DNA from: Pelomonas sp. V22
Lineage (GTDB): Bacteria; Pseudomonadota; Gammaproteobacteria; Burkholderiales; Burkholderiaceae_C
Reading direction: 5' to 3'
Assembly: GCF_030014915.1 (NCBI RefSeq)
Contig: NZ_JAGIXS010000008.1
Coordinates: 1-64,000 of the forward strand
Length of the DNA stretch: 64,000 nt
Numbering within the stretch: the stretch's first letter is position 1; each line of letters opens with the position of its first letter. Position numbers and translations under genes: made by a program. The notes beneath the pieces are model-generated. The model was given only the letters and a program-made list of their open reading frames with translations, ran no database searches and was not told the DNA's origin. Below are positions 53,048-62,764 of this stretch, piece after piece.

Positions 53048-53783
53048 AGAGCAAGCACAGCGCCGCCAGCAGCAGGTGGGCGCCGACCGACAGGGCCACG
53101 CTGGTCGTGGGCTGCAGTGTCTGCAGGTCCAGGCCCGTGCTGAGCAGGCTGTTGGCCAGGTTCCAGCCCCAGTGCAGCCCGAGTGCCGCCCACAAAGAGC
53201 CGGTACGCATCAACGCCACGGCGTAGGCCAGACCAAAGCTGGCCAATCGCAGCCATTCGAGCGGGCCGTTGGCGAGCAGCCACACATGGTTGAGCACATA
53301 GACCGCCGTGCTCAACAGGACGGAACCCATGCCGCTGCGCAAGGGGCCGTGGCGCCACCACAGGCCGCGCGTCAGCAGGTCCTCGGCCAGTGACGGGATG
53401 AAGGTCGCCAGCAGCATGAAAGCCAGCAAGCCCGAAGGGCTGGCGCCCGACGGCACGGCAGGTGCGCTGGCCGCATAGGCACCGAGCCAGACGCCCAGCG
53501 TCACCGCTGCCAGCTTGGCCAGCAGGGCCGCAACAAGCCCTCCCAGCAACCAGCGCCCTGCGCCGGGTCGAATCTCCAAGGCATAGCTCCTCAGAGGCGC
53601 ACGCCAGAACCAGGCCCCCAGCAGCAAGGCCAGCGGCAGCACGGCCGTCATCAGGAGGCCCTGCCAGAAAACACTGTGCAACCAGCGCGTGCCAACCAGC
53701 TCGGCAGCGTGGTAGCAAGCCAGCAGGCCTAGCAAGACGACGACGAAACGCCGGTCGAGTCGCCTCCAGGACGGGCTCGTCAT
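53019..53783 (-). CDS. CPBP-family intramembrane protease
   Basis: 254 residues with about seven membrane helices. The catalytic elements are AEDLLTRGLWW, LNHVWLL and LHWGWNLANSL. It carries an Asp in place of the second Glu of the usual EExxxR (EDLLTR). These proteases cleave prenylated or membrane peptides, sometimes in bacteriocin immunity. It overlaps a second CPBP gene tail-to-tail and lies 12 bp downstream of the YebC/YeeN gene on the same strand. Confidence 0.85.
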   Translation of the reverse strand: MTSPSWRRLDRRFVVVLLGLLACYHAAELVGTRWLHSVFWQGLLMTAVLPLALLLGAWFWRAPLRSYALEIRPGAGRWLLGGLVAALLAKLAAVTLGVWLGAYAASAPAVPSGASPSGLLAFMLLATFIPSLAEDLLTRGLWWRHGPLRSGMGSVLLSTAVYVLNHVWLLANGPLEWLRLASFGLAYAVALMRTGSLWAALGLHWGWNLANSLLSTGLDLQTLQPTTSVALSVGAHLLLAALCLLFTRTASSRS

Positions 53784-53795
53784 GGCAGGCTCGGC

Positions 53796-54497
53796 TCAGC
53801 CCGCCAGGCCCACGTAGACCTCCTGCACGTCATCGTGCGCATCGATGGCGGCCAGGAAGGCCTCGACCTCTTCCAGCTCGGCGGCGCCAAGCGTCACCGG
53901 GTTCTTGGGGCGATAGCCGAGCTTGGCTGAATCGACCGTGAAACCCTGGGCGGGCAGGGCGCGGCAGACCAGGTCGAGGTCGGCCGTTTCGGTGATGAAG
54001 AGCGCGCCGCCTTCGTCGGTCGCCTCGAAATCCTGGGCACCGGCCTCGATGGCCGCCAGCTCGGCATCGGCACCCGGACTGGCCGGCGAGCCCTCGATCA
54101 GGCCCACATGGTCGAAATCCCAGGACACCGAGCCGCTGGCGCCCAGCTGGCCCTTGCGGAACAGCACGCGCATCTCGGAGACGGTGCGGTTCACGTTGTC
54201 GGTCAGGCATTCCACGATCACCGGCACGCGGTGCGGCGTGAAGCCCTCGTAGGTCACGCGCTCGAAGCTCACCGCCTCCCCGAGGAGGCCAGCGCCCTTC
54301 TTGATGGCACGCTCCAGGGTGTCGCGCGGCATCGAGGCCTTCTTGGCCTGCTCGACCACCATGCGCAGCCGAGCATTCATGTCCGGGTCAGCGCCATTGC
54401 GCGCCGCCTGCATGATTTCCTTGGACAACTTGGTGAACACGCGGCCCTTGGCGTTGGCGGCGATGTCCTTGTGTTTGGCTTTCCACTGTGCGCCCAT
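53796..54497 (-). CDS. YebC/YeeN-family transcription-translation factor
   Basis: 233 residues from ATG 54497. The start ([21 protein letters not shown]) matches the YeeN branch and lacks the GHSKWANI of classic YebC. The core blocks [33 protein letters not shown] and ERAIKKGAG, then [19 protein letters not shown], are intact. Members regulate transcription and relieve ribosome stalling at proline stretches. The gene starts 78 bp after the end of the anti-sigma gene and is probably transcribed separately. Confidence 0.93.
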   Translation of the reverse strand: MGAQWKAKHKDIAANAKGRVFTKLSKEIMQAARNGADPDMNARLRMVVEQAKKASMPRDTLERAIKKGAGLLGEAVSFERVTYEGFTPHRVPVIVECLTDNVNRTVSEMRVLFRKGQLGASGSVSWDFDHVGLIEGSPASPGADAELAAIEAGAQDFEATDEGGALFITETADLDLVCRALPAQGFTVDSAKLGYRPKNPVTLGAAELEEVEAFLAAIDAHDDVQEVYVGLAG

Positions 54498-54574
54498 GAG
54501 GGGTACTCCATTGCTTCTTGATGGCGGCGGGTTATACACCCTCCGCCATCCCGCCCCCTCTTGCGCTGGCGCCG

Positions 54575-55126
54575 TCAGCGCCGCGGCAACACCAGCAGGC
54601 GCAGCCCCCCCGTTGGCGGCAAGGCAGTTTCCAGCTCGGCAAGGCGGGCCGCGACCCGTGCGTCGCAGGGTGAGGCGCACTGGATGTCCAGCGACCATCC
54701 GCCCGCATCGGCGGCCGCCTGCAGGTCCACCTGCGCGCCCCAGCCGCGCAACTGCACGGCCAGCTGTTGTGCATCGGCCTGCGGTGCCGTGCTGCGCCAC
54801 TGTGCTTCACCCCCGTCTGCGCCTCGCCACTGCGGGTCTTGCGCTGGCTGCCAATGGAGGGCCAGGCCCACCGCCAGCGCGAGGCTGGCGGCCGCAGCAC
54901 CCCAGCGCCACCGCGCATCGTTGGCAGCGCGGGCGGGTCGGGCGTGGGCGCGCCGCTCGACCTCCGCCCACCCCTCGGCTGGTGCGGCGAACTCGGGCAG
55001 GCGATCCAGGCCGGCGCGCAGGCGCCGCCCTTCGGCGAAAGCTGCAGTCTCGTGGCCGCCCGCAGGCGCACCCGCGACACCACGCAGCCAGTCCTGGCCC
55101 TGCTGATCGGAGGATTCAACAGCCAT
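54575..55126 (-). CDS. Putative membrane anti-sigma factor
   Basis: 183 residues with one membrane helix at about 73-92 ([20 protein letters not shown]), a short basic cytoplasmic N-terminal part and a C-terminal periplasmic domain with two Cys (about 149 and 153). No zinc-binding anti-sigma (ZAS) motif is present. The assignment rests on the 11-bp overlap with the ECF sigma gene, the topology and the cytoplasmic size. The signal that releases the sigma factor would act on the periplasmic domain. Confidence 0.65.
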   Translation of the reverse strand: MAVESSDQQGQDWLRGVAGAPAGGHETAAFAEGRRLRAGLDRLPEFAAPAEGWAEVERRAHARPARAANDARWRWGAAAASLALAVGLALHWQPAQDPQWRGADGGEAQWRSTAPQADAQQLAVQLRGWGAQVDLQAAADAGGWSLDIQCASPCDARVAARLAELETALPPTGGLRLLVLPRR

Positions 55127-55646
55127 TGCAGTCCTCCAGAAACGGTTGCAACTTCACACGACACTCAGACAGGTAGACCGTGGTGGCCCGCTCGCTGCGG
55201 CCCAGCAACTCGGCGAGCTCCGCGTGCGCCCAGCCCGCAACATAGGCCAGGAATACCGCCTGGGCCCGCTCGGGATGGGCTGCAGCGAAACGCGCAAAGC
55301 CTCGTCGGACGCAGTCCCCGACAAGGCTCAGATGCGGACTCTCTGCAAAGATCAGGTCCTCCACCGCATTGACGTCCGCCACGCGATCCAGCGGTCGATG
55401 GCGTCGCTTCTCGGCCAGCAGCACTCGATGCCCGATGGCCCACAGCCAGGTGGACAGTTGCGCGCCCCCCCGAAAGCCGTCGAGCCCGCGCAACGCCTGG
55501 ACAAAGCTCTCCTGCGCCAGCTCGTGGCACAAGGCTTCATGGCAGCCACAGGACGAAAAATAGCGCGCCAGTCGCGGGTACCACTTCGGATACAGCGCCG
55601 CAAGATCGGCGGCCGTGGGCACCTCGCGCGCCAGCCCGCCGTCCAT
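55116..55646 (-). CDS. ECF-family RNA polymerase sigma factor
   Basis: 176 residues from ATG 55646, chosen because GGGAG sits five bases upstream; an ATG at 55697 has no ribosome site. Region 2 is YPKWYPRLARYF through ELAQESFVQALRGLDGF and STWLWAIGHRVLLAEKRR. Region 4 is AQAVFLAYVAGWAHAELAEL with a recognition helix in LGRSERATTVYLSECR. It ends inside the anti-sigma gene. It is divergent from the CHAT gene with 91 bp between, so it likely regulates that exported operon and itself. Confidence 0.9.
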   Translation of the reverse strand: MDGGLAREVPTAADLAALYPKWYPRLARYFSSCGCHEALCHELAQESFVQALRGLDGFRGGAQLSTWLWAIGHRVLLAEKRRHRPLDRVADVNAVEDLIFAESPHLSLVGDCVRRGFARFAAAHPERAQAVFLAYVAGWAHAELAELLGRSERATTVYLSECRVKLQPFLEDCNGC

Positions 55647-55737
55647 CGGACTCCCAGGGTTTAGCGCAGCAGCAGCATCAGCGTCGGTCGGTATCATCGC
55701 GCGGCATTTCAGAGGGCAGTCAAGGCCCCATCGAGGA

Positions 55738-58641
55738 ATGAGGAGGCTTGGATTGACGAGGCGGGCAGTTCAACAGCGGATCTTGGCCTGGCGGCATGTG
55801 CACACCGCGCTACTGCTCACGGCGGTTGCCACTGTAGCCGCTGCGGCAGGAACGGCACCCTATGTAAGTACCGATCTGCAGGCCCTGAACGAGGCCGCCA
55901 ACCGCATGCGGGCGAGGCCAGGCGACGCCGGTGCCTGCCTACAGGCGCTGACGCCGGTTGAAGGTCTGGCGGCTCGGCGCGCAGACGACGAACAGGCCGC
56001 TTGGTTGCTGCTCGCATTGCATGGTTGCCGCGCGTTGCAGCTGAAAGTGCAGCCCGATGCCGCTGCACAGTTGCGCCGGGTGGGCGATGGTCTCCTCACG
56101 GCTGAGAGTGCTGCCCCCCTGCCCGCCGAGCTTCGCATGCGGCTGATGGCCAGCCTCTGGCTGCATCTGCGCGACGTCACCACGCCCGACGAGGCCGCGG
56201 CATGGCTGGGCCAGCGGGTGCTGGCGCCGTCGATTGCGCGAATCCAGGCCGGCGATCGCCATGCCGAGCTGGCGCTGGCCCATCTGATCGAGTCGTTCTA
56301 CGGCCATCAGCCATTGCTTCCTGACATGGAGGCCCTGAACGGACAACTGCTCCGTCAGCTGGACCTCTCGGCGGCCCCCGTGCTGGCCATGGCACGTGTG
56401 CTGTCGGTAGCCTACCGCCGGGCCGACCGGCCCGAACGAGCCCTCGCGCTGATCGAACCCGCCTACCATCGGGCAGCCAAGGCCTGGCCGGGCACCGACC
56501 TGCTGGCCTGGATCGAAAGCGAAAGGGCTTTGGTGCTCGATCACACGGGGCGCGTGCAGGAAGCCGCGGAGTCGCAGCAGCGCGTTGCCGACTACTGGGC
56601 CATCCGCCAGCCGCGCCACTGGATCCGCGGCGCCCGCGCCGAATACAACCTGGCCAGCCAGCAGCTCTCGCTGGGCCGGTATGAGGCCGTGATGCGGCAC
56701 GCCGAACGGGCCGAGGCCTGGGCCCTCGACGCCGGCTTGCTGGCGGACCAGGTCCGCTCGGAGAACATCACGGCTCGCATTTCCAAAGCCGTTGCGATGC
56801 TCCGCCTGGGTCGTCCGCAGGCCTTGCCGGCCCTGCGCGAAGTCCTGATGGAACTGGACGCCAGCGATTTCTTCCTGCAGTCCCAGGCACTGGAAGAGTT
56901 TTTCGTGGTTGCCGAGCAGCAGGACGACCAGGAAATGATCAACTGGGGCCGCCAGGCATTGCAACGCTTCCTGGACCGCTGGACCGCGCCCCTGCAATCA
57001 GACCGGGCGCTGGCGCACCTGCTGATGGCTCGGCGCGAGCCGGCACGGGCTGCATCCGCGCGAATGCAAGCCGTGGCGCTGGGCAGCATGGGGCGTGATC
57101 ATGCGGTCGAGGCCCTGGCCCTGGTGGAAGCCGCGGCTGGCCACGCCGACGCGGCGCCGCACGTGGCGATCGCGATGTACAAGCGCATGTGCCTTGCGCT
57201 GCACCGGGCCCGCGCAGACATGTCCTCCAGCGAGCTGATGCGCGCCAGCATGAGCCGTTATGAACCGCACCTGCGCCGGCTGATCGCCTTGCTGCTCGAC
57301 CAGGGACGACTCACGGAGGCCGACCAGACCCTGGCTTTCCTGCAGGAGGAGGCCTTGTACGAACCAGGTCGCAGACAGACGGTCATGCGGGGACCGCCCT
57401 CACTCAACCCGGCCGAACACCGCTGGGACCAGGCCGTCGATCGGGCCGGAGCAGCGCTCCTGAAACAGGCCCTGGCGCTCGAACCGGAGATCGACCGCCT
57501 GGCCGCTCAGCAGGCTGCGGGCAGCGTCCGCTCGGCGGCAGCGGACGAGGCGCTCACCCAGGCAGCGCAGCGCATCGCTGCAGCCACCGACCAGCTGCGA
57601 GCCGAAGGCCGCGGTCGGGCGCCACCGGTCGCCGAGCCGCAAGATCGGCTGAGGGCGGGCCAGGCACAGGTCAGCTACATCGTCAGCGAGCAGCGGACCG
57701 ATGTGCTGCTGCGTTCAGCATCGGGCGCGACACGTCGCATTCAGCTGCCCCTGCCTCGGGCCCAACTGGCGCGGCAGATCCAGGAGTTCCGCCGATCCCT
57801 GGAACGGCCGGACAGCGCGCTTGAGGACCTGCTCCGCCAGGCCCAAGTCCTGCATCGCCAGCTGCTGGCGCCGCTGCTGAGGCATCTGCCAGCCGACGTA
57901 CGGGACCTGAAGTTGCGCAGCGACGGCGTGCTGCGCTACCTCCCGTTCGCGGCGCTGCACGACGGCCGCAGCTTCCTCGCGGAGCGCCTGTCGGTGAGCC
58001 AGCGCAGCCCGGGCATCGTCAGGCCCGGCGAGCTCAACCACGGAGCGCCGCTCGGTCTCGGCCATGCCGCCGCCCTCGGCCGCAGCGGGGCACTGCCGGC
58101 CGTCTCCCGCGAGATCGACTCATTGAGGCGCTGGCCGGGCGCCACGCTGCGACTGGACGCCGCCTTCGACGCGGAGGCCTTGCGCGCAGGCCTGGCTGCG
58201 CGACCGGCCCTCGTGCACGTGGCCAGCCATTTCAATCTTGACCCGGCCGGCGATGCGGCCACCTACCTGCAACTGGGCAATGGCCAAGTCCTGAGCCTCA
58301 GCGAGCTGGCCCGCCTGCCGTGGCGTGGTGTCAGGCTGGCCCTGCTGTCCGCCTGCGAGACCGGCCTGCCCGACCACGACGGGCGCGGCGCCAGCAGCCT
58401 GGCCGGCGCCCTGAGGCTGGCCGGCGTTCAGCAGGTCATGGCCACCCATTGGCGGATTGCCGACACAGCCGCCGCCGACTGGGTCACCGCCTTCTACGCC
58501 GGGCTGGCCGATACCGACCTCCGGCAGGCGCGCCCCAGCGCCGCATGGCTCGCTGCAGCGCAGCGCCGCTGGCTGGATGCGCACCGAGGCAGCGCTCTCG
58601 AACATCCTCACTACTGGGCGGCCTACACATGGTTCGACTGA
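55738..58641 (+). CDS. Exported TPR-CHAT peptidase
   Basis: 967 residues from ATG 55738. An AGGAGG just inside, six bases before an in-frame TTG at 55753, suggests that TTG as an alternative start. The N-terminus is basic, then hydrophobic (TALLLTAVATVAAAAGTAP), a signal peptide or anchor. Residues about 45-560 are TPR-like helices. The CHAT domain fills the last 330 residues with the caspase-like dyad as His in HVASHFN and Cys in LLSACETG. CHAT proteins are clan CD peptidases, usually cytoplasmic; export is unusual. It overlaps the caspase gene start (TGATG). Confidence 0.88.
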   Translation: MRRLGLTRRAVQQRILAWRHVHTALLLTAVATVAAAAGTAPYVSTDLQALNEAANRMRARPGDAGACLQALTPVEGLAARRADDEQAAWLLLALHGCRALQLKVQPDAAAQLRRVGDGLLTAESAAPLPAELRMRLMASLWLHLRDVTTPDEAAAWLGQRVLAPSIARIQAGDRHAELALAHLIESFYGHQPLLPDMEALNGQLLRQLDLSAAPVLAMARVLSVAYRRADRPERALALIEPAYHRAAKAWPGTDLLAWIESERALVLDHTGRVQEAAESQQRVADYWAIRQPRHWIRGARAEYNLASQQLSLGRYEAVMRHAERAEAWALDAGLLADQVRSENITARISKAVAMLRLGRPQALPALREVLMELDASDFFLQSQALEEFFVVAEQQDDQEMINWGRQALQRFLDRWTAPLQSDRALAHLLMARREPARAASARMQAVALGSMGRDHAVEALALVEAAAGHADAAPHVAIAMYKRMCLALHRARADMSSSELMRASMSRYEPHLRRLIALLLDQGRLTEADQTLAFLQEEALYEPGRRQTVMRGPPSLNPAEHRWDQAVDRAGAALLKQALALEPEIDRLAAQQAAGSVRSAAADEALTQAAQRIAAATDQLRAEGRGRAPPVAEPQDRLRAGQAQVSYIVSEQRTDVLLRSASGATRRIQLPLPRAQLARQIQEFRRSLERPDSALEDLLRQAQVLHRQLLAPLLRHLPADVRDLKLRSDGVLRYLPFAALHDGRSFLAERLSVSQRSPGIVRPGELNHGAPLGLGHAAALGRSGALPAVSREIDSLRRWPGATLRLDAAFDAEALRAGLAARPALVHVASHFNLDPAGDAATYLQLGNGQVLSLSELARLPWRGVRLALLSACETGLPDHDGRGASSLAGALRLAGVQQVMATHWRIADTAAADWVTAFYAGLADTDLRQARPSAAWLAAAQRRWLDAHRGSALEHPHYWAAYTWFD

Positions 58642-59531
58642 TGCGCCTGAAAATTCGCCTGGCGGTTCGCCTGGTCATCGCGCTGGCTTGCCTGGACGCC
58701 AGCGCGGCCGACCATGCCCTGCTGGTGGGCGTGAGCCGATACCCCGCCCTGCCCAGGGCCCTGTGGCTGGAGGGCCCGGCCAATGATGTGCGCCTGATGC
58801 GGGAGGCACTGCTCGCCCGCGGCTTTGACCCGCGCCTGGTGAGCAGCCTGAGCGACGCACCGACCCGCGCGGACATCCTGGGCGCGATGGCGGGCGTGCT
58901 GGACCAGGTGCGCCCGGGTGATCGCGTGGTCTTCCATTACGCGGGCCACGGCAGCCAGCAGCCACAGCCCAGCCATCCACGTTACCCCGAGCCGGACGGT
59001 CTGGACGAGGTGCTGCTGCCCTCGGACGCGGGCCGATGGCAAGGCGCCGGGCAGATCGAGGCCATCCCCAATGCCATCATCGACGACGAGATCGGCGACT
59101 GGATCGATGCGCTCGTCGACAAGGGCGCCACGGTCTGGGCCTTCTTCGACACCTGCCATGCCGCGGGCATGGCGCGTGGTGCAAGCAAGCCGCTCAGCCG
59201 CGCCGTGGCGCCGGCCGACCTGGGCCTGCCCCGGGAAGCCCAGCCGCGCGCCACACGCAGCCTGGGCAGTCCCCGCCTCGACGGCCGCGTGCTCGTCTTC
59301 GCCGGCCGCAGCCACGAGCGCGTGGCCGAGGAATGGCTGCCTCGCGGAGCCGGCTTCGCAGCCACGCAGCGCCATGGCGTGTTCAGCTGGCACGTGGCGG
59401 CGCTGTTGCGTGAGCGGGGTCTCGGCGACGCTGGCTCGCTGATGGAAGCGCTCCAGCGGCGCTATGCCAGCGAAGGGCGAACGAAGCCAGTACCCCTGTT
59501 TGCCGGCGGAGCGATTACGGGTAAGCACTGA
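58641..59531 (+). CDS. Exported caspase-fold peptidase (C14 family)
   Basis: 296 residues. ATG 58641 uses the last base of the CHAT stop; an ATG at 58629 is an alternative. A signal peptide (LVIALACLDASAAD) with likely cleavage near 22-23 precedes the catalytic domain. The dyad is His103 in HYAGHGSQ and Cys172 in FFDTCHAAGM, with an acidic S1-type region nearby (PDGLDEVLLPSD). It resembles metacaspase/orthocaspase domains alone, without C-terminal repeats. Coupling to the CHAT gene suggests the two peptidases act together, perhaps one activating the other. Confidence 0.85.
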   Translation: MRLKIRLAVRLVIALACLDASAADHALLVGVSRYPALPRALWLEGPANDVRLMREALLARGFDPRLVSSLSDAPTRADILGAMAGVLDQVRPGDRVVFHYAGHGSQQPQPSHPRYPEPDGLDEVLLPSDAGRWQGAGQIEAIPNAIIDDEIGDWIDALVDKGATVWAFFDTCHAAGMARGASKPLSRAVAPADLGLPREAQPRATRSLGSPRLDGRVLVFAGRSHERVAEEWLPRGAGFAATQRHGVFSWHVAALLRERGLGDAGSLMEALQRRYASEGRTKPVPLFAGGAITGKH

Positions 59532-59605
59532 GGGAACGGGGCTGATATCGAGACGGTGACTGGCACCAAAGCAAGGTGCCACTCGCCAGACCGCTGAAAG
59601 CTCCC

Positions 59606-62296
59606 ATGACGACTCCCTTCCCCTGGCCGCGCCGGCTGCGCTGCCTCGCCATATCACTGCTCATGCTTTGCGCCAGCGGCCTCGCCCTGGCCGAGGCAGA
59701 AACGCTGCTGCCCGACGGGCGCAGGATCGTGCTGACCAACAAGACCTGCTCCAGCTGCCCCAATCCGGCGATCAAGCTGGTGGATGCAAACGGGAAATTG
59801 CTGGCCAATCTGCCGGCGCAAGAAAAGGCGCTGGTGCTGTCAAGCGTTGCGGTGCAGAACGGGCGCTACTTCGTCACCGCCACCACAGGCGGCGAAGGCA
59901 TGGTTCGGGTCTATGACCTGGAGAAGAAACTGATGTCCAGTTCCGCACTGCCTTTCGGAAGTTCGCAGACCTGGGGCGACCTGTACGACCTCGGCGACGG
60001 CGAAATCGCAGTCGTTTCCGGAAGAAGGTCAACGTATCTCAAAGACGCCAACCGGCCAACGCAGCTGGTGATCTACGCCATCAATGACGGGAAGCTCAAG
60101 GCCCTCGAGCGTCTGGACCTGGACACGCCTTGGGTAGGAGACCTTCACAAGACCAGGAACAAGAGTCTCTTGATGACTGAATACTCGAGCCGCGTTTCCG
60201 AGTACTCCCGCACGGGCACTTTGCTACGATCGGTGCAGTTCGATGCACACGCGCAGATTCTGGACATGCGACTCATCGACAACGGGTTCGTTGAGACTTT
60301 GCTCCGAGTGGGGTCAAGCAACTTTTCAGTCCGAGTGGACGCGGACGGCGTCAGCTACGCAGCGCTTCCGCTGGCAGACGAACTGCTGCAGGCAGTCATG
60401 AAGAAAAATGCCAATCAATCGGGTTGGTACGTCCGCAGTGGTTCGTGGCAACTTCGCTTTTCAAAGCCTGACTCGACGGAGATCCAGCTCATCAGCGACG
60501 AAGTGCTCGCAGGAGCACAAGCCGGAGCACAAGCGCGGGTCCTCGCCACCGTCGATACCTCAAAGCTGGTCTACACGCGTGTTGATGCAGACAGGCTAGG
60601 CCCATCATTGACAGTGAAACTGGGGCGGTACAGCGCCAGGGGATGGCCCGTCGTGACCAGAACCATTGTCTATTCCGATGGCAGTGCCTACGAGGGCGAC
60701 GCCGAGGGTGATCCCTCGAAAGCCGCCACGCCCTTCAGTATTGACTACAACATCCGCAGCGGCAGCGGTCGCGTGATCTGGGCAGGCGGCAATCAGTACG
60801 ATGGCGAGTGGGTAGCCGACAGGCTCGCCGGCAGGGGGCGGTACAGCTGGCCGAATGCAGGGTACTTCGACGGCTACTGGGCAGATGGATTTTTTGGGGG
60901 ATACGGTGAACGCGTTTATGCCGATGGACGCGTGGATCGGGGCATCTGGACCAAGGACCGTCTGAGCACGCCGTGCAAGACCGACCAAGAATGCGTCAGG
61001 CTCAACGGGGGCATCAAGTTCGAGCGGCTGGCAGCGCAGGTCGCGACAATCGAATCCACTGAGGCGGGCGTGAGTCGCTGTGCCAAGGCACAAGTCTCCA
61101 ACCTCTATCCCGGCCCCGATAGCAGCAACGATTTTCTTGGCCAGTGCAACATCGCCGGCTTTGCCACCACCGGCATCGTCATCACCCGCCACAAAGGCGT
61201 TCCCGTTGACATCGCCTGCCTGAAAGACTCCAAGCCCACCGAGAAATCGAACACCGAAGCCTTTGTGCCTTGTGAAAAGTACTGGGCCTTCGTGCCCGAC
61301 TACTGCCAGAAGGACGACTACCGGGGCCAATGCAAGGATGGTCAACCCCATGGGGTCGGGTTTCGGACAGGCAGACGGGGTGGCAGCAGGCCCAGCATGG
61401 GCTCAGGCACCATGGGGGCGCTGCTCAGTGCCTTTGCGCCCGTCACCAACTACACGGTCTACATCGAGTCCGGCATGTTCCGTGAGGGCAAGCTGCAAGG
61501 CTACGGCACAGCGAAGTCTGCCAGCGGATGCGGCGCCGCCGGCTGCTCGGGCGAGCGGGTCAACGACATCGGCTGGTTCAAGCAGGGCAGCAAGGCCTTT
61601 GACTGCGCCACCTATGCCGACTGCATTCCCAAGCTGTCCGGCAAAGACCTGTCGAGTGAACGCCAGGCCTGGCTGAGCGCGAGCGCGGCTGCCGGCAGCG
61701 CGTCCGGCGGCGATGCCACCAAGACCTTTGAGGCCGCTTTGAGCGCCTACCAGGCCAAGGGCAACAAGGACGACCTCAAACGCGCTCAGGCACTGGCGGC
61801 ATCGCCCGCCGAGCGCGCACGGCTCGAGTACACGCTCATGCAGCTCGCCGGCTTCGACAAGGTGCTCACCCTGTCCTCCCGTGTGGAGGGCAGCGGCAAG
61901 TCCGCTGGCACGGAAGACGCCGAGAGGCTGCTGGGCTTCTTCAGGTCGGTGTCCAGCTCCGTCCCGGTCAAGTTCAGCTGGTCGCTGGCACCGGAGACGG
62001 CCTTGCTGCCGCTCAAGCAGGGGCGCTACGCCGTCACGCTCAAGGTAGGTCTGAAAGTCGACAAGACGCATCGCACCTGCTTGGGCGCAGCCTGCTCGGA
62101 CCGCGTTGGGACCGTGCCCTACGTGCGGGAGGTCCAGGTCGTTCTCGACACCACGAATGGCTACCGCGCCAAGGGGAGCTTTGAACTGAGCCTCGACGGC
62201 GCCCGCACCTCGGCGCTGTTCGGCACCGAATCCGGCGAGGCCATCAGCGGCTTTGCCGGCGTGGCCTCGATCGAGTCGGTGAAGCTGCTGCCATGA
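59606..62296 (+). CDS. Exported MORN-repeat protein
   Basis: 896 residues from ATG 59606, with a signal peptide ending near residue 28-30. The N-terminal 300 residues look beta-propeller-like. MORN-type repeats lie at about 350-370 (YSDGSAYEGDAEGD) and 397-448 (YDGEWVADRLAGRGRYSW, GYFDGYWADGFFGGYGERVY), followed by a Cys-rich segment with about twelve Cys. The last 165 residues form a module that recurs in the lipoprotein gene downstream (AERARLE, then YAV, then two Cys, then NGYRAKGS). Its stop overlaps the next start by four bases. Confidence 0.8.
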   Translation: MTTPFPWPRRLRCLAISLLMLCASGLALAEAETLLPDGRRIVLTNKTCSSCPNPAIKLVDANGKLLANLPAQEKALVLSSVAVQNGRYFVTATTGGEGMVRVYDLEKKLMSSSALPFGSSQTWGDLYDLGDGEIAVVSGRRSTYLKDANRPTQLVIYAINDGKLKALERLDLDTPWVGDLHKTRNKSLLMTEYSSRVSEYSRTGTLLRSVQFDAHAQILDMRLIDNGFVETLLRVGSSNFSVRVDADGVSYAALPLADELLQAVMKKNANQSGWYVRSGSWQLRFSKPDSTEIQLISDEVLAGAQAGAQARVLATVDTSKLVYTRVDADRLGPSLTVKLGRYSARGWPVVTRTIVYSDGSAYEGDAEGDPSKAATPFSIDYNIRSGSGRVIWAGGNQYDGEWVADRLAGRGRYSWPNAGYFDGYWADGFFGGYGERVYADGRVDRGIWTKDRLSTPCKTDQECVRLNGGIKFERLAAQVATIESTEAGVSRCAKAQVSNLYPGPDSSNDFLGQCNIAGFATTGIVITRHKGVPVDIACLKDSKPTEKSNTEAFVPCEKYWAFVPDYCQKDDYRGQCKDGQPHGVGFRTGRRGGSRPSMGSGTMGALLSAFAPVTNYTVYIESGMFREGKLQGYGTAKSASGCGAAGCSGERVNDIGWFKQGSKAFDCATYADCIPKLSGKDLSSERQAWLSASAAAGSASGGDATKTFEAALSAYQAKGNKDDLKRAQALAASPAERARLEYTLMQLAGFDKVLTLSSRVEGSGKSAGTEDAERLLGFFRSVSSSVPVKFSWSLAPETALLPLKQGRYAVTLKVGLKVDKTHRTCLGAACSDRVGTVPYVREVQVVLDTTNGYRAKGSFELSLDGARTSALFGTESGEAISGFAGVASIESVKLLP

Positions 62297-62751
62297 GAGT
62301 GCTGCTCGCGATCGCGGTGCTGGGCAGCCTGTCTGTGCTGGCACGCGCGCAGGACATCGACAAGTTGCTGGACGCCCAGAACAAGCCGGCGAAGACGACG
62401 AGCACGGTCGACGCCAGCGTGAACAAGACCGCCAATGAGTCAGCCCAGGCGGTGGCCAAGCGCCATGCCGAGCTCGAACAGCGCCGCCGTGAGATGGCGG
62501 CGGCGGCCGCAGCCGACAAGGCCTATGAAGACCGCAGCAGCGCAGACTGGACTGTGCTCGGCGAGAAGAAGGGCGGTGGCCTGGCGCACTGGTACCAGAA
62601 GGAAGTGCGCGTGCGCTGCAACTTTGGACGCAAGGCCAGGGAGGAGTTCTCAGTCCACCTGCTGAACTCGGGCCGGTGGCAATCCAGTACCGGCCCGGTC
62701 ACCAAGAGCCTGGCGGAGTCGGCGCAGTGGGAGTGCCGGAGTTCACGATGA
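62293..62751 (+). CDS. Small exported coiled-coil protein
   Basis: 152 residues with a signal peptide (LLAIAVLGSLSVLARAQ, cleavage near residue 19). A charged helical segment (AVAKRHAELEQRRREMAAAA) of coiled-coil type follows, then a beta-rich end with two Cys (VRVRCNFGRKAREEF and QWECRSS). No family is recognised. Its start lies inside the preceding stop (ATGA) and it is 13 bp before the lipoprotein gene, so it belongs to the operon. Confidence 0.75.
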   Translation: MRVLLAIAVLGSLSVLARAQDIDKLLDAQNKPAKTTSTVDASVNKTANESAQAVAKRHAELEQRRREMAAAAAADKAYEDRSSADWTVLGEKKGGGLAHWYQKEVRVRCNFGRKAREEFSVHLLNSGRWQSSTGPVTKSLAESAQWECRSSR

Positions 62752-62764
62752 TGAGGTCGACGCA

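Noticed and set aside
55690-55740. ECF-type promoter for the CHAT operon in the divergent gap
   Set aside because: I could not find a clear GGAAC-like -35 and -10 pair at proper spacing. A motif search across several co-regulated promoters is needed.
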